A DNA stretch of 64,000 nucleotides from JANPCX01 sp031431125 (GCA_031431125.1 JANPCX010000012.1:1-64000), one strand, 5' to 3'. Counted from the stretch's first letter, positions 43,323 to 52,078 are shown. Made by a program: numbers and translations. Notes: generated by a model not told the origin, from the letters alone.

Positions 43323-43790
43323 ATGGCCTTAGATGTGATTGATATCCGTATATTGTCCGAACTCCAGAAGGATGGCTCACTCAGCAACGTGGAGTTGGCG
43401 CGGCGGGTGCATCTCTCGCCGTCGCCTTGCCTGGTCAGGGTGAAGGCGTTGGAGACCCAGGGCGTGATCCAGCGGTACGTGGCACTCACCAACCCAAAGG
43501 CTTTGGGGCTGGGCCTGAATGTGTTCATATCTGTGAGCCTGAAAGAACAATCCAAAGAAGCGCTCGCCGAGTTCGAGCGACGGATTGCCGAACACGACGA
43601 GGTGATGGAGTGCTACCTGATGTCTGGTGACAGCGACTACCTGCTTCGTGTCGCCGTGGCCGACATTGGTGCCCTGGAACGTTTCATCCTCGATCAGCTG
43701 TCACCCATCCCGGGGCTGGAAAAAATCCGCTCCAGCTTCGCGCTCAAGCAGGTTCGATACAAAACGGCGCTGCCCTTGCCTGCTCACTGA
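43323..43790 (+). CDS. Lrp/AsnC family transcriptional regulator (mdeB side)
   Basis: About 155 residues from the ATG at 43323. An N-terminal winged helix-turn-helix (IRILSELQKDGSLSNVELARR, VHLSPSPCLVRVKALE) is followed by an AsnC/RAM ligand-binding domain (VMECYLMSGDSDYLLRVAV). It is divergent from the mdeB-like gene (104-base AT-rich gap) and convergent with mdeA, overlapping it by 47 bases. In P. putida the Lrp-like MdeR activates the mde genes; this or its neighbour at 45144 would be the counterpart. The longer frame from 43236 is rejected because its extension is unlike the family. Confidence 0.9.
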   Translation: MALDVIDIRILSELQKDGSLSNVELARRVHLSPSPCLVRVKALETQGVIQRYVALTNPKALGLGLNVFISVSLKEQSKEALAEFERRIAEHDEVMECYLMSGDSDYLLRVAVADIGALERFILDQLSPIPGLEKIRSSFALKQVRYKTALPLPAH

Positions 43791-44997
43791 GTGCGGCCAT
43801 GGCCATGACCACATCGAGCGCTTGCTCGATGTCAGCCGCGATGTCGCCCAAGTCTTCCAGTCCAACCGACAAACGCACCAGGCCTTCGCTGATGCCGTGG
43901 GCGGCACGCTCTTCAGGCGTGTAGGTCGAGTGGGTCATGCTCGCCGGGTGTTGGGCCAAGCTTTCGGCATCCCCCAGGCTGACAGCGCGGGTGATGAGAT
44001 GCAAAGCATCCATGAAACGCACACCCGCTTGCAGCCCGCCATGCAGCTCAAACGCAACCATGCCCCCGAATTGGCTCATTTGGCGTTTGGCCAGCTCGTG
44101 TTGGGGAAAGCTTGGCAGACCGGGAAAGTGAACCGCGCTCGTGGCTGGATGGCGCTCCAGCAATTCCGCTATTTTTTGGGCGTTCTGGCAGTGGCGGTCC
44201 ATGCGCAGCGTGAGCGTCTTGAGGCCACGCATCACTTGCTGAGCGTCGGGGGCACTCATCACGGCACCCGTCATGTCTTTCAGACCATAGAGGCGCACAT
44301 GTTTGGCCAGCTCGGCGTCTGCGAAGACGGCCGCGCCCGCCGTCAGGTCACCGTGCCCCCCCAGGTACTTGGTCATGGAATGCAAGCTCACGTCAGCACC
44401 CAGCACCAGGGGTTGCTGCAAGTAAGGCGTGCAGTAGGTGTTGTCCACCACCAGCTTGGCACCACCACGGCGAGCGATTTTCGCCACCGCAGCAATATCA
44501 ACCAAGCGCATATTGGGGTTGGCCGGTGATTCGCAGTAGACCACCTTGGTCTTGACACTCATGGCTTGTTCCACTTGAGCCAAATCACTCATGTCGACAT
44601 GGCGCACCGTCACGCCAAACTTGGTCAGCCCATGCGTCATGAACGAGAACGTGCAGCCATACAAGGTCAGGTCGGCCAAGACTTCATCGCCGGGCTCCAG
44701 CATGGACCACAGCGTGGCGGCAACGGCCCCCATGCCTGAACCGAACACCACCGCTGCGGCGCCTTGCTCCAGACTGGCCAGACGTCCCTCCAGCAGCGCC
44801 AGAGTCGGATTGGAAATGCGCGTATAGAAGTAACCCGGCTCTTCACCCGAGAAGCAGCGGCCACCGTAGGCGGTGTCAGGAAATGCGAACGTGGCCGAGG
44901 TGTACAGCGGTGGCACCAGCGCACCCTGGTGGTCGAGTGGGTTGTAACCGTGGTGGATGGCGCGGGTGCTGAAACCACCGGATTTTTGCTGACTCAT
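43744..44997 (-). CDS. mdeA: L-methionine gamma-lyase
   Basis: The 417-residue PLP enzyme belongs to the Cys/Met metabolism family and converts methionine to 2-oxobutyrate, methanethiol and ammonia. The start (FSTRAIHHGYNPLDHQGALVPP) and core closely follow P. putida MdeA. The active-site Y113 and C115 lie in TLYGCTF; that Cys is typical of true gamma-lyases rather than cystathionine enzymes. The PLP lysine is K210 in HSMTKYLGGHGD, and the GLKDMTGAV loop is present. A C-terminal extension of about 17 residues overlaps the convergent Lrp gene. No E1-partner E2 gene is adjacent. Confidence 0.94.
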   Translation of the reverse strand: MSQQKSGGFSTRAIHHGYNPLDHQGALVPPLYTSATFAFPDTAYGGRCFSGEEPGYFYTRISNPTLALLEGRLASLEQGAAAVVFGSGMGAVAATLWSMLEPGDEVLADLTLYGCTFSFMTHGLTKFGVTVRHVDMSDLAQVEQAMSVKTKVVYCESPANPNMRLVDIAAVAKIARRGGAKLVVDNTYCTPYLQQPLVLGADVSLHSMTKYLGGHGDLTAGAAVFADAELAKHVRLYGLKDMTGAVMSAPDAQQVMRGLKTLTLRMDRHCQNAQKIAELLERHPATSAVHFPGLPSFPQHELAKRQMSQFGGMVAFELHGGLQAGVRFMDALHLITRAVSLGDAESLAQHPASMTHSTYTPEERAAHGISEGLVRLSVGLEDLGDIAADIEQALDVVMAMAALSEQARAAPFCIEPA

Positions 44998-45143
44998 GGA
45001 GGGCTCCTCAACAGATTCTCGGGTTTTGATATGAGAAATTTTGAACCTTCCACAGCAGAATTATTTTGCAATTAATCGACATTAAACGCAAAAATATGGA
45101 AAATTATCTCTTTATAATCTGAATTCTTAAAATATTTAACCTT
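44998..45143. promoter_or_regulatory. AT-rich divergent control region mdeA / Lrp gene
   Basis: This 146-base gap is strikingly AT-rich compared with its surroundings. It has a perfect TATAAT (45114-45119) positioned for the rightward Lrp gene, without a good -35. On the minus strand a TTGCGT/CAAAAT pair at 17-base spacing (around 45089-45067) could serve mdeA. Such a region is typical for Lrp-family binding, with activation compensating weak -35 boxes; binding itself is inferred. Confidence 0.5.
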
Positions 45144-45611
45144 ATGAGTTTTTCTCCAGATGCGGTCGACCGCCAACTGCTCAGCGCTTTGCAAAAAAAC
45201 GGCCGCACCACCGTGGGCGAATTGGCCGAGCTGGTGTCCTTGTCGCCATCGCCCTGTTGGCGACGCGTACGCCAGCTCGAAGAAAGCGGCATCATCGCTG
45301 GGTACCACGCGCGGCTTGACCGCCAATTGCTGGGTTACAGCGTATTAGGTTTCGTTCACCTCGCCATGCACGACCATACCCAGGAAAAGGCCGATGCCTT
45401 CGAACGGGAGGTGGTGGCGCTGCCGCAGGTTTTGTCCTGCCACAACCTATCCGGCCGCTTCGACTACCAACTGGAAGTGGTGGCGCAGGATTTGGAAACC
45501 TTCTCCGAATTTGTGCGCAACAACATCCGGGGTTTGACAGGCGTGCGTGAAATCTCAACCAGCTTCTCACTCAAGGAGGTCAAGCGCTCCAGCGAACTAC
45601 CGGTGCGTTGA
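45144..45611 (+). CDS. Lrp/AsnC family transcriptional regulator (mdeA side)
   Basis: The 155-residue protein has the same layout as the regulator at 43323: winged helix-turn-helix (LLSALQKNGRTTVGELAEL, SLSPSPCWRRVRQLEE) and a RAM domain (VLSCHNLSGRFDYQLEVVA). It is clearly a different paralogue. It is divergent from mdeA across an AT-rich 146-base region, which is the arrangement of mdeR and mdeA in P. putida. It probably senses methionine or a related amino acid. Confidence 0.92.
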   Translation: MSFSPDAVDRQLLSALQKNGRTTVGELAELVSLSPSPCWRRVRQLEESGIIAGYHARLDRQLLGYSVLGFVHLAMHDHTQEKADAFEREVVALPQVLSCHNLSGRFDYQLEVVAQDLETFSEFVRNNIRGLTGVREISTSFSLKEVKRSSELPVR

Positions 45612-45736
45612 GTGGTCAAGTAGATCAATGACATCACCGAATTCGAAGACATCGACTGCACGAACCACGAGGGCTTGCCAACCTGGGTGATGGCTGGCAC
45701 GCCTGGACCAATCATTCAACGACGCAGGAGAAGGCC
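45612..45736. other. Short gap, possible coding remnant
   Basis: After the Lrp stop the next frame reads DITEFEDIDCTNHEGLPTW, then VMAGTPGPI, which has ordinary amino-acid composition but no start codon or known family. It may be the tail of a deleted gene. A ribosome site for the next gene (AGGAGAAGG) closes the gap. Confidence 0.3.
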
Positions 45737-46516
45737 ATGCCCCGTTTTGCCGCCAACCTCACCATGCTGTTCAACGAGGTGCCTTTCCTCGAACGCTTTG
45801 AGCGCGCAGCGCAAGCAGGTTTTTCTGCAGTGGAGTGCCAGTTGCCCTACGGTTTCGAGGCACAGCACATTCAACAGCGCCTGAGTGCTCACGGCTTGCG
45901 CATGGTGTTGCACAACCTGCCCGCGGGTGATTGGCAAGCGGGTGAACGTGGCATTGCTTGTTTGCCCGACCGCGTGGATGAATTCAAAGCCGGCGTGGCA
46001 CAAGCGATTGTTTATGCACAGGTGCTGAGGGTGCCGCAACTCAATTGCCTGGCTGGCATCGCGCCCCCTGGCGTTGGCGAGCAGGTACTGCACCGCACCT
46101 TGGTTGAGAACCTGCGCTATGCAGCCACAGAACTGCAACACGCGGGCTTGAAACTGCTGATCGAACCCATCAACACTTTCGACATTCCCGGTTTTTATGT
46201 GAAGCGCACCTTGCAAGCCATTCAAATCTTGGACGAGGTGGGCGCAAGCAATGCCTTTGTTCAGTACGACACCTACCACGCGCAGCGCATGGAGGGCGAA
46301 TTAGCCGCCACGCTCCAAACTCACTTGCCTCGCATCGGACACCTTCAAGTGGCCGACAACCCCGGCCGTCATGAGCCAGGTAGCGGCGAAATCAACTTCG
46401 CTTTTTTGTTTGCCCACCTGGACCGCATTGGCTACCCGGGTTGGGTAGGGTGCGAATACCACCCAGCGCACAACACAGAAGCGGGTTTGGTGTGGCGCGA
46501 TAAGCTGCGGGCATGA
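45737..46516 (+). CDS. hyi: Hydroxypyruvate isomerase
   Basis: The 259-residue TIM-barrel enzyme interconverts hydroxypyruvate and tartronate semialdehyde. Signatures are MPRFAANLTMLFNEVPFLERF at the start, LLIEPINTFDIPGFYV with the metal-binding Glu, QYDTYHAQRMEG, and GEINFAFLFAHLD with WVGCEYHP near the end. A strong ribosome site (AGGAGAAGG) precedes the ATG at 45737. It overlaps the glycerate kinase gene by four bases (ATGA), so the pair channels glyoxylate/hydroxypyruvate-derived C3 units to glycolysis. Confidence 0.93.
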   Translation: MPRFAANLTMLFNEVPFLERFERAAQAGFSAVECQLPYGFEAQHIQQRLSAHGLRMVLHNLPAGDWQAGERGIACLPDRVDEFKAGVAQAIVYAQVLRVPQLNCLAGIAPPGVGEQVLHRTLVENLRYAATELQHAGLKLLIEPINTFDIPGFYVKRTLQAIQILDEVGASNAFVQYDTYHAQRMEGELAATLQTHLPRIGHLQVADNPGRHEPGSGEINFAFLFAHLDRIGYPGWVGCEYHPAHNTEAGLVWRDKLRA

Positions 46517-47799
46517 AACCAACGAACATCGAACCACACGCCCTGCTGCGCAGTATGTTCAACGCAGCCATCGCCAGCGCCCAACCAGCGTTGTGTTTGC
46601 CGCCTCATCTGCCTACGCCGCCCAAGGGACGTGTGGTGATCATCGGCGCGGGAAAAGCATCAGCGGCGATGGCGGAGGCGGCAGAAAACGCTTGGACCGG
46701 GAACGAGGCTGATCTTTGCGGCTTGGTGGTTACGCGTTACGGCTACAACGTCCCCTGCAGGCACATTGAAGTGGTCGAAGCCGCGCATCCCGTGCCCGAT
46801 GCGGCTGGGCTGGCCGCTGCCGAGCGAATGTTGAAACTCGTGTCTGACCTGAATGAAGACGACCTGGTGCTGTGTTTGATCTCCGGCGGCGGCTCGTCGC
46901 TGCTGCCCTTGCCGGCACCGGGGATGTCGCTGCAAGACAAACAAAACTTGAATCGCGAACTGCTGCGCTGCGGCGCCACGATCGGTGAGATGAACACGGT
47001 GCGCCGCCACCTCTCGGCCATCAAAGGCGGGCGACTGGCCGCCGCCTGCCATCCGGCCCGTGTGCTCACCTTGTTGATTTCCGACGTGCCGGGCGACAAC
47101 CCCATCGACATCGCCTCCGGCCCCACGGTCGCAGACCCCACCACCTGTGCAGATGCACTGGACATCGTGCGCCGATTCGGCATCACCTTGCCAGCGGCCG
47201 CCCGTGAACATTTGGAAAGCGGCCGGGGCGAGACCATCAAACCGAACGACCCGCGTTTGGCCCGCGCAGAGTGGAGGATGGTTGCCACGCCGCAGCAAGC
47301 GCTTGAAGCGGCCGCACAAGTGGCTCGCGACGCCGGCGTCAAAGCCTACATTCTGGGCGATGCGTTAGAGGGCGAAGCCCGGGACGTCGGCAAGGTGCTG
47401 GCCGGCATCGCCCTGCAAGCGGCCAACCGGGGCCAACCCTTTCAAACGCCCTGCGTGTTGCTCTCGGGCGGCGAAACCACCGTCACGCTGCGCGGCCAGG
47501 GCCGCGGGGGCCGCAACGTGGAATGCCTGCTGTCCCTGGGTTTGGGTTTGGGCGGCCACCCGCGCATCCATGCTTTGGCGGGTGACACCGATGGCGTGGA
47601 CGGACAAGAAGAAATCGCCGGAGCACTGCTGGCGCCGGACTCCCTGGCACGGGCTTGGGCGCTCGGCATCAAACCCCAGGACGCGCTGGCCAACAACGAC
47701 GGGCACGGGTTTTTTGCGGCACTTGGCGACGCCGTGGTCACTGGCCCCACCCTCACGAATGTCAACGACTTCCGGGCCATCTTGGTACAAGCCACTTGA
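46513..47799 (+). CDS. ttuD: Glycerate 2-kinase (MOFRL/TtuD type)
   Basis: The 428-residue protein has the two-domain glycerate kinase II fold: KGRVVIIGAGKASAAMAEAAE, CLISGGGSSLLPLPA and RRHLSAIKGGRLAAA in the N-terminal domain. The C-terminal MOFRL domain begins near PCVLLSGGETTV and includes GRGGRNVECLL, GDTDGVDG and ANNDGHGFF. It phosphorylates D-glycerate to 2-phosphoglycerate. Overlap with hyi indicates cotranslation. Tartronate semialdehyde reductase and glyoxylate carboligase genes, often present in this pathway, are not in the window. Confidence 0.92.
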   Translation: MKPTNIEPHALLRSMFNAAIASAQPALCLPPHLPTPPKGRVVIIGAGKASAAMAEAAENAWTGNEADLCGLVVTRYGYNVPCRHIEVVEAAHPVPDAAGLAAAERMLKLVSDLNEDDLVLCLISGGGSSLLPLPAPGMSLQDKQNLNRELLRCGATIGEMNTVRRHLSAIKGGRLAAACHPARVLTLLISDVPGDNPIDIASGPTVADPTTCADALDIVRRFGITLPAAAREHLESGRGETIKPNDPRLARAEWRMVATPQQALEAAAQVARDAGVKAYILGDALEGEARDVGKVLAGIALQAANRGQPFQTPCVLLSGGETTVTLRGQGRGGRNVECLLSLGLGLGGHPRIHALAGDTDGVDGQEEIAGALLAPDSLARAWALGIKPQDALANNDGHGFFAALGDAVVTGPTLTNVNDFRAILVQAT

Positions 47800-47985
47800 T
47801 ACCTGGGTTCGGACACGCCCTTTTCGACATGGTTCAAGCCTGCCGAAGTTGCAAGAGTTCGCCCTGTTTCCAGGTTGCCGACATGAAATTCCCACAAAAG
47901 TGCCCGCCGCAGGTAGGATGAAGCCACTGTCCTGGTCGTGCCCAATGTCCCGTGAGCGCGGCCTGCATCAAGAAAGGAGACCGCC

Positions 47986-48588
47986 ATGCGCCAAACCACC
48001 TTGATGATTGCCGCCGCCGTGCTCGGCCTCGCCGCTGCGGTACCCACCTGGGCGCAAAACGGCTTGCTGGTGCCCCCTGCCACGACACATTGGCCACAGT
48101 GGCAAGGCCGATTGGCCTTGGGCCTGAGCACGCAGAACTTGAACGACAGCACCCGATTGCGTGGCAGTTTGTTGGGCGACTACTACTTCTACCGCCACCC
48201 CATGACCTCACCCACATCCCCGCTGGGAGGTTTTCGTGCCACCAGCGGCCTTATGTTTGGGAACACCACACATCGACTGCTGACTGGCCTGGGATCGGAT
48301 TTGCCCTCCGGACATGGACTGGGACTCAGTCGTGCCTTATCAGGTCTGCAGCCGTCCAGCTTGTCCAGTGAAAACGACAACACCGCCAGCTACTTGGGTC
48401 TGGGGTACACGCTCGTTTCTCTGCGCGGCGGCTGGGGTCTGAGCGCCGACATAGGTTTAGCGGGCACCGCCCGCGCCAACACGGGGTTAGGAGGTGGGCC
48501 CAGTCTCGGAAGGAGCGGCTTGGAAGACAGCCTGCGGGATTTGCGTTTAACGCCGCTGCTGCAGTTGGGCCTGAGTTATTCGTTCTGA
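47986..48588 (+). CDS. Exported hypothetical protein, probable small outer-membrane protein
   Basis: The 200-residue protein has a clear signal peptide (MRQTTLMIAAAVLGLAAAVPTWAQ). The mature part alternates short aromatic/hydrophobic strands (RLALGLSTQNLN, LLGDYYFYRH, YLGLGYTLVSLRGGWGLSADIGLAG) and ends LQLGLSYSF, a terminal Phe typical of outer-membrane beta-barrels. I do not recognise a named family. An AAAGGAGA ribosome site precedes the ATG. It stands alone between glycerate kinase and grxD. Confidence 0.7.
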   Translation: MRQTTLMIAAAVLGLAAAVPTWAQNGLLVPPATTHWPQWQGRLALGLSTQNLNDSTRLRGSLLGDYYFYRHPMTSPTSPLGGFRATSGLMFGNTTHRLLTGLGSDLPSGHGLGLSRALSGLQPSSLSSENDNTASYLGLGYTLVSLRGGWGLSADIGLAGTARANTGLGGGPSLGRSGLEDSLRDLRLTPLLQLGLSYSF

Positions 48589-48765
48589 GGCCGGCGCAGG
48601 AGGATGAAAACCTTCTGAGCAGCCTCGTGCTGGGTCACGATGGTCAGCTATCCAAGTCGCCGTGTGGGGTTTTGAGTGATTTATAGGTCGACCCCCGAGG
48701 CCAACCGGTAAACTTCAGTCCTGATTTCCCCTTCCACTTTGCCCCACCCCTGGAGGCATCCCGCC

Positions 48766-49083
48766 ATGAATGACGTTCAGCAAAAAATCGACACCCTTGT
48801 TAAATCAAACCGCGTGGTTCTGTTCATGAAGGGCAGTGCCCAGTTTCCAATGTGCGGTTTTTCGGGCCGCGCGGTGCAAATCCTCAAGGCCTGTGGTGTG
48901 GGTGACCTCACCACCGTGAACGTTCTTGAAGACGAAGGCGTGCGTCAGGGCATCAAAGACTATGCCAACTGGCCCACCATTCCGCAGCTCTACATCAATG
49001 GCGAATTTATTGGTGGCTCCGACATCTTGACCGAGATGTACCAAGCGGGTGAGCTGCAGCAAATCCTTGGCAGCAAAGCCTAA
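48766..49083 (+). CDS. grxD: Monothiol glutaredoxin, Grx4 family
   Basis: The 105-residue thioredoxin-fold protein has the CGFS active site (FPMCGFSGRAVQ) plus glutathione/Fe-S binding elements WPTIPQLYINGEFIGGSD. CGFS glutaredoxins carry and deliver [2Fe-2S] clusters, often with BolA. The ATG at 48766 follows TGGAGG; upstream in-frame ATGs give an unusual extension. The stop is six bases from the ubiX start, so the pair is probably an operon. Confidence 0.95.
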   Translation: MNDVQQKIDTLVKSNRVVLFMKGSAQFPMCGFSGRAVQILKACGVGDLTTVNVLEDEGVRQGIKDYANWPTIPQLYINGEFIGGSDILTEMYQAGELQQILGSKA

Positions 49084-49089
49084 GTCGCA

Positions 49090-49662
49090 GTGAGCGACAA
49101 GGCCCCGCGCATCGTCGTCGGCATCACCGGCGCCACGGGTGCGCTCTACGGCGTGCGTTTGCTGGAGCGCCTGAAGCTTCTGGGTGCACAAACCCACCTC
49201 ATCGCCAGCCCTGCAGGTGTGCTCAATGTGCACCATGAACTGGGCCTGGACCGCAACGCCCTGGAGGCCCTGGCCGACGTGGCTTACAACCCGGCCGATG
49301 TCGGTGCGGCACTGGCCAGCGGTTCCTTCGCAACACACGCCATGGTGGTGGCCCCTTGTTCGATGAAGAGCCTGGCCGCCATCGCCCACGGCCTGTCCGA
49401 CAACCTGCTCAGCCGCGCCGCCGATGTCACTTTGAAAGAGCGTCGCCGCTTGGTGCTCATGGTCAGAGAAACCCCCTTCAACCTGGCCCACCTGCGCAAC
49501 ATGACTTCCGTGACCGAGATGGGCGGCATCATCTTTCCGCCCCTGCCTGCCTTCTACCACCGGCCGCAAAGCATTGACGACTTGGTCAATGACACGGTGG
49601 AGCGGGTGTTGGCATTGTTGGGGATGGCGCAGGCGGCGCCGAAATCCTGGTCGGGGCTGTAG
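49090..49662 (+). CDS. ubiX: Flavin prenyltransferase UbiX
   Basis: The 190-residue enzyme makes prenylated FMN, the cofactor of UbiD decarboxylase in ubiquinone synthesis. Signatures are VVGITGATGALYGVRLLERL, VAPCSMKSLAAIAHGLSDNL, RRRLVLMVRETPFN and MGGIIFPPLPAFYHRPQS. It begins at a GTG (49090), six bases after grxD. No ubiD gene lies in the window. Confidence 0.95.
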   Translation: MSDKAPRIVVGITGATGALYGVRLLERLKLLGAQTHLIASPAGVLNVHHELGLDRNALEALADVAYNPADVGAALASGSFATHAMVVAPCSMKSLAAIAHGLSDNLLSRAADVTLKERRRLVLMVRETPFNLAHLRNMTSVTEMGGIIFPPLPAFYHRPQSIDDLVNDTVERVLALLGMAQAAPKSWSGL

Positions 49663-49691
49663 CGGGGCAAAGTAGGCCAGCAATTGGCCCA

Positions 49692-50336
49692 TCAAGCCCC
49701 CGCCACAAACTCCCAACCCTTCCTCGCCCCAAACACCAAATCGGGATACTCCGCCCGCCCGCGGCTGCCGTTGTAGCGGCCCAGCCCCATGAAGAGGTCG
49801 CCTTTTTCGCGGTCCAGGTAGTGGCGAAGAATGACGCAGCCAAAACGCAAATTGGTGGGCATGTGGAAGAGCCGGGTGGGGTCACTGTCGCCGATGACGC
49901 GGGTCCAGAACGGCATCACCTGCATATAACCGCGTGCACCGGCGCTGCTGATCGCGTATTTGCGAAAACCACTCTCGACCTGAATCAAACCCAAGACCAA
50001 ATCGGTTTCCAGACCAGCCCGTTTGCTCTCGTACCAAACCGTCTCCAAAAACTCTACCCTGGCCACGTTTTCGGGCTTGCGTTTTTTCAGACGCTGGCTC
50101 ATTTCGCCCAGCCAACGCAAGTAGGAGATGCGTGAGGCGGTGTCGGTAAAACTCGGCTTGGGCGGCGCGCTGTTGGCAATAGAAGCTGACAGTGCGGAGC
50201 GCACCGAATCGGCCATGTCTTCTTCAACCTGAGCGCCCGCTCGAGTGCTCTGCGGCCATGTGGCCAAGAGTGGTGAAGCGGCCAGCGCAAGAGCAGACCG
50301 GCGTGTCAGCGCCGGACGGAGAGCAGTTCCACTCAT
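49692..50336 (-). CDS. Lytic transglycosylase (SLT domain)
   Basis: About 214 residues from the ATG at 50336, with an N-terminal signal (RRSALALAASPLLATWP). It carries a C-terminal SLT-type domain: catalytic Glu in LIQVESGFRKYAISSAGARG, then YMQVMPFW and RFGCVILRHYLD. It cleaves peptidoglycan glycan strands in the periplasm. It overlaps the end of proS by four bases, an arrangement frequent in betaproteobacteria. The longer frame to 50465 lies inside proS and is rejected. Confidence 0.9.
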   Translation of the reverse strand: MSGTALRPALTRRSALALAASPLLATWPQSTRAGAQVEEDMADSVRSALSASIANSAPPKPSFTDTASRISYLRWLGEMSQRLKKRKPENVARVEFLETVWYESKRAGLETDLVLGLIQVESGFRKYAISSAGARGYMQVMPFWTRVIGDSDPTRLFHMPTNLRFGCVILRHYLDREKGDLFMGLGRYNGSRGRAEYPDLVFGARKGWEFVAGA

Positions 50337-52078
50337 TTTTGCAACTGCGCCTTCAATTCGGCCAACACCGCATCCACGGGGATGGTGCGCGCGGCAGCTT
50401 CGCGGCGGCCTTGCAATTCGACTTGGCGCTCTTTGAGGCCGCGGTCCGAGATGACCACACGCCAAGGCACGCCTATCAATTCCCAGTCGGCAAACATGGC
50501 GCCGGGACGCTCGCTGCGGTCGTCGAGCATCACGTCCACTCCCAACGCCAGCAGTTCATCGTGCAAGGTTTGCGCCGCGGTTTGCACCTCGGCCGAGCGA
50601 TCAAACCCAATGGGGCAAATCACCACCGCAAACGGCGCCATGGCCAGCGGCCAAATGATGCCGCGTGCGTCGTGGTTTTGCTCGATGGCCGCACCGAGCA
50701 AACGTGTGACACCGATGCCGTAGCAGCCCATCTCCATGAGTTTGGGTTTGCCGGTTTCGTCCAAGAAGCTGGCATTCATGGCCGCGCTGTACTTGGTGCC
50801 CAAATAGAAAACATGCCCCACTTCGATACCGCGTTGAATGGCCAGCGGTCCCTTGCCGTCGGGCGAGGGATCGCCTTCAACCACGTTGCGGATGTCGGCG
50901 ACGAGGTGTGGCTCAGGCAAATCACGGCCCCAGTTTGCGCCGGTGTAATGAAAGCCCGCTTCGTTCGCGCCGCAAATGAAGTCGCTCATCGCGGCCACGG
51001 TGCGGTCGACGATGACCTTCACAGGTTTGCTCAAACCTATCGGCCCCAGGTAACCTGGCTTGCAGTTGAAATGGTCTTCTATCTCAGCCACCGTGGCAAA
51101 ACGATGCCCGTCTTTCAAACCGGCCATCTTGCTGACTTTGACTTCGTTGAGCATGTGGTCGCCACGCAGCAGCAGCAGCCAAATGGTGGTTTTGAGCACG
51201 TCGCCCGCTTCGTTTTTTTCGTCGGTCGCCAACACCAGGGATTTCACAGTCTGCGCCAGCGGCACGCCCAGCAACTCCGCTACATCGTCACAGGTGCTCT
51301 TGCCAGGGGTCGGCGTTTTGGTCAGCTGCTTTTCGGCTGAGCCGCGCTGCGCGATCAAACTGACGGCCTCTGCCAACTCAATGTTGGCGGCAAAGTCAGA
51401 CTGCGGGCAATACACGATGGCGTCTTCCCCGGTGTCGGCAATCACCTGGAACTCGTGGGAGCGGTCGCCGCCAATGGCGCCGGTGTCCGCCGCCACCGCA
51501 CGAAAGGTCAGTCCCATGCGCTCAAAAATGCGCACGTAAGCGGTAAACATGCGGTCGTAACTTTTACCGGCCGCCTCGACGTCTCGGTCAAACGAGTAGG
51601 CGTCTTTCATCGTGAACTCACGCCCTCGCATGATGCCGAAGCGGGGGCGTCGCTCGTCGCGGAATTTGGTTTGGATGTGGTAGAAATTTTTCGGCAGCTG
51701 TTTGTAGCTGCGCAACTCTTGTCGAGCGATGTCGGTGATGACTTCTTCGCTGGTGGGTTGGATGATGAAGTCGCGGTCGTGGCGGTCTTTCACACGCAGC
51801 AACTCCGGCCCCATTTTTTCGAAACGCCCCGTCTCTTGCCACAGCTCGGCGGGCTGCACCACTGGCATCAGCAACTCCACCGCGCCCGCACGGTTCATCT
51901 CGTCACGAATGATGCCTTCCACCTGGCGGATCACACGCAAGCCCATGGGCATGTAGTTGTAAATGCCGGCGCCCAACCGTTTGATCATCCCGGCTCGCAT
52001 CATCAGTTGATGGCTGACAACCTCAGCATCAGCGGGCGCTTCTTTGAGGGTAGAGATAAAAAACTCGGTGGCTTTCAT
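50333..52078 (-). CDS. proS: Proline--tRNA ligase
   Basis: The 581-residue bacterial-type ProRS has class II motif 1 (LGAGIYNYMPMGLRVIRQVE), motif 2 region (FRDERRPRFGIMRGREFTMKDAYSFD), an INS editing insertion in the middle (including LVLATDEKNE and LLRGDHMLNEVK) and motif 3 (GIGVTRLLGAAIEQ). A C-terminal anticodon-binding domain follows (DVMLDDRSERPGAMFADWE). It charges tRNA-Pro; interestingly, a degenerate tRNA-Pro lies 5.3 kb away. It is divergent from rppH. Confidence 0.96.
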   Translation of the reverse strand: MKATEFFISTLKEAPADAEVVSHQLMMRAGMIKRLGAGIYNYMPMGLRVIRQVEGIIRDEMNRAGAVELLMPVVQPAELWQETGRFEKMGPELLRVKDRHDRDFIIQPTSEEVITDIARQELRSYKQLPKNFYHIQTKFRDERRPRFGIMRGREFTMKDAYSFDRDVEAAGKSYDRMFTAYVRIFERMGLTFRAVAADTGAIGGDRSHEFQVIADTGEDAIVYCPQSDFAANIELAEAVSLIAQRGSAEKQLTKTPTPGKSTCDDVAELLGVPLAQTVKSLVLATDEKNEAGDVLKTTIWLLLLRGDHMLNEVKVSKMAGLKDGHRFATVAEIEDHFNCKPGYLGPIGLSKPVKVIVDRTVAAMSDFICGANEAGFHYTGANWGRDLPEPHLVADIRNVVEGDPSPDGKGPLAIQRGIEVGHVFYLGTKYSAAMNASFLDETGKPKLMEMGCYGIGVTRLLGAAIEQNHDARGIIWPLAMAPFAVVICPIGFDRSAEVQTAAQTLHDELLALGVDVMLDDRSERPGAMFADWELIGVPWRVVISDRGLKERQVELQGRREAAARTIPVDAVLAELKAQLQK

